This document shows, one piece after another, positions 63,801-64,000 of a stretch of 64,000 nucleotides of DNA. Below the pieces are notes generated by a model that ran no database searches, had not been told where the DNA came from, and saw only the letters and a list, made by a program, of their open reading frames with translations. Made by a program: the position numbers and the translations under genes. Source of the DNA: Diprion similis (Eukaryota > Arthropoda > Insecta > Hymenoptera > Diprionidae); contig NC_060112.1 of the NCBI RefSeq assembly GCF_021155765.1, positions 22,284,501-22,348,500 of the forward strand, written 5' to 3'. Each line of letters begins with the position of its first letter. The stretch's first letter is position 1.

Positions 63801-64000
63801 GTAGGATGGGTGGGACCCTAATTTTTTCCGTTGACATAAAACAACAAGAGAAAATATATGCTCGGCAGACGCATGAAGGATGAGGTTATCGCTCTCTCGG
63901 TATTTTCGAAATCCAAAGAGTCAATCCCCCGAAAAAAAATTTCTTTCTATATAGATATCAGACAGTATAATTTGACTTTACGATCTTCTTTGATAATTTG
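57900..64000. other. Right-hand flank without a supported gene
   Basis: Only short frames without domains. It contains A/T homopolymers, a diverged direct repeat at 60172-60475 and a GC-richer stretch at 62540-63030 that is open in several + frames. That stretch has no splice-consistent coding pattern that I can recognise. Confidence 0.45.
60172..60475. repeat. Diverged tandem repeat, unit about 200 bp
   Basis: Copies at about 60172-60265 and 60370-60475 share a gattcta block, then acatcgaataata, then atcttcatttattac, followed by a less similar AT-rich tail. Confidence 0.55.

Overview
The window reads as nuclear DNA of an insect, most likely a hymenopteran. The order is an inference from the style of the proteins and of the CpG-containing, moderately AT-rich DNA; no decisive marker was tested. 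Five protein genes can be supported, all animal-type with spliced GT-AG exons. No rRNA, tRNA, CRISPR array, bacterial operon or viral gene was recognised.

Compact left end (1-9.9 kb). The 3' three quarters of a Skp2-type F-box/LRR gene run on the + strand (15-1296). They converge on eIF3g on the - strand (3721-2472). eIF3g is divergent from an 8-exon CHERP-type gene (4813-9667, + strand, SURP/CID/SR/G-patch). These are housekeeping genes (cell-cycle ubiquitination, translation initiation, splicing/3' processing) with short introns and short spacers.

Gene-poor middle (9.9-48.7 kb). About 14 kb without a supported gene lead to clockwork orange (cwo), the bHLH-Orange repressor of the circadian clock. 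cwo spans about 23 kb. Its first coding exon (24162-24226), a 130-nt second exon (37050-37179), and the bHLH, Orange and C-terminal exons (45977-47513) assemble into one frame of 388 codons. Inside the second intron there appears to be an alternative first exon (ATG 45172, donor after 45342) with its own candidate core promoter. That promoter is an Inr at 44898 with a correctly spaced DPE, preceded by two CACGTG E-boxes 21 bp apart. Intron 1 holds a CACGTG E-box directly abutting a perfect PAR-bZIP site. The region 3-4 kb upstream of exon 1 holds four E-boxes and two CRE palindromes. CWO itself carries the class-B residues expected to bind CACGTG, so autoregulation through these sites is plausible but not shown.

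Right end (48.7-64 kb). An eEF1A gene (- strand, 52095-50020) converges on cwo. Its single coding-region intron carries a 596-bp piggyBac-like MITE with TTAA duplications. The remaining roughly 12 kb show no supported gene, only AT-rich repeats, one smaller piggyBac-like element and low-complexity tracts.

Several other fold-back elements lie at about 13.1-13.5, 37.9-38.1, 38.2-38.6 and 43.35-43.75 kb. The most interesting material is the cwo regulatory architecture: two alternative N-terminal exons, an intronic promoter, a composite E-box/D-box and an overlapping upstream ORF.
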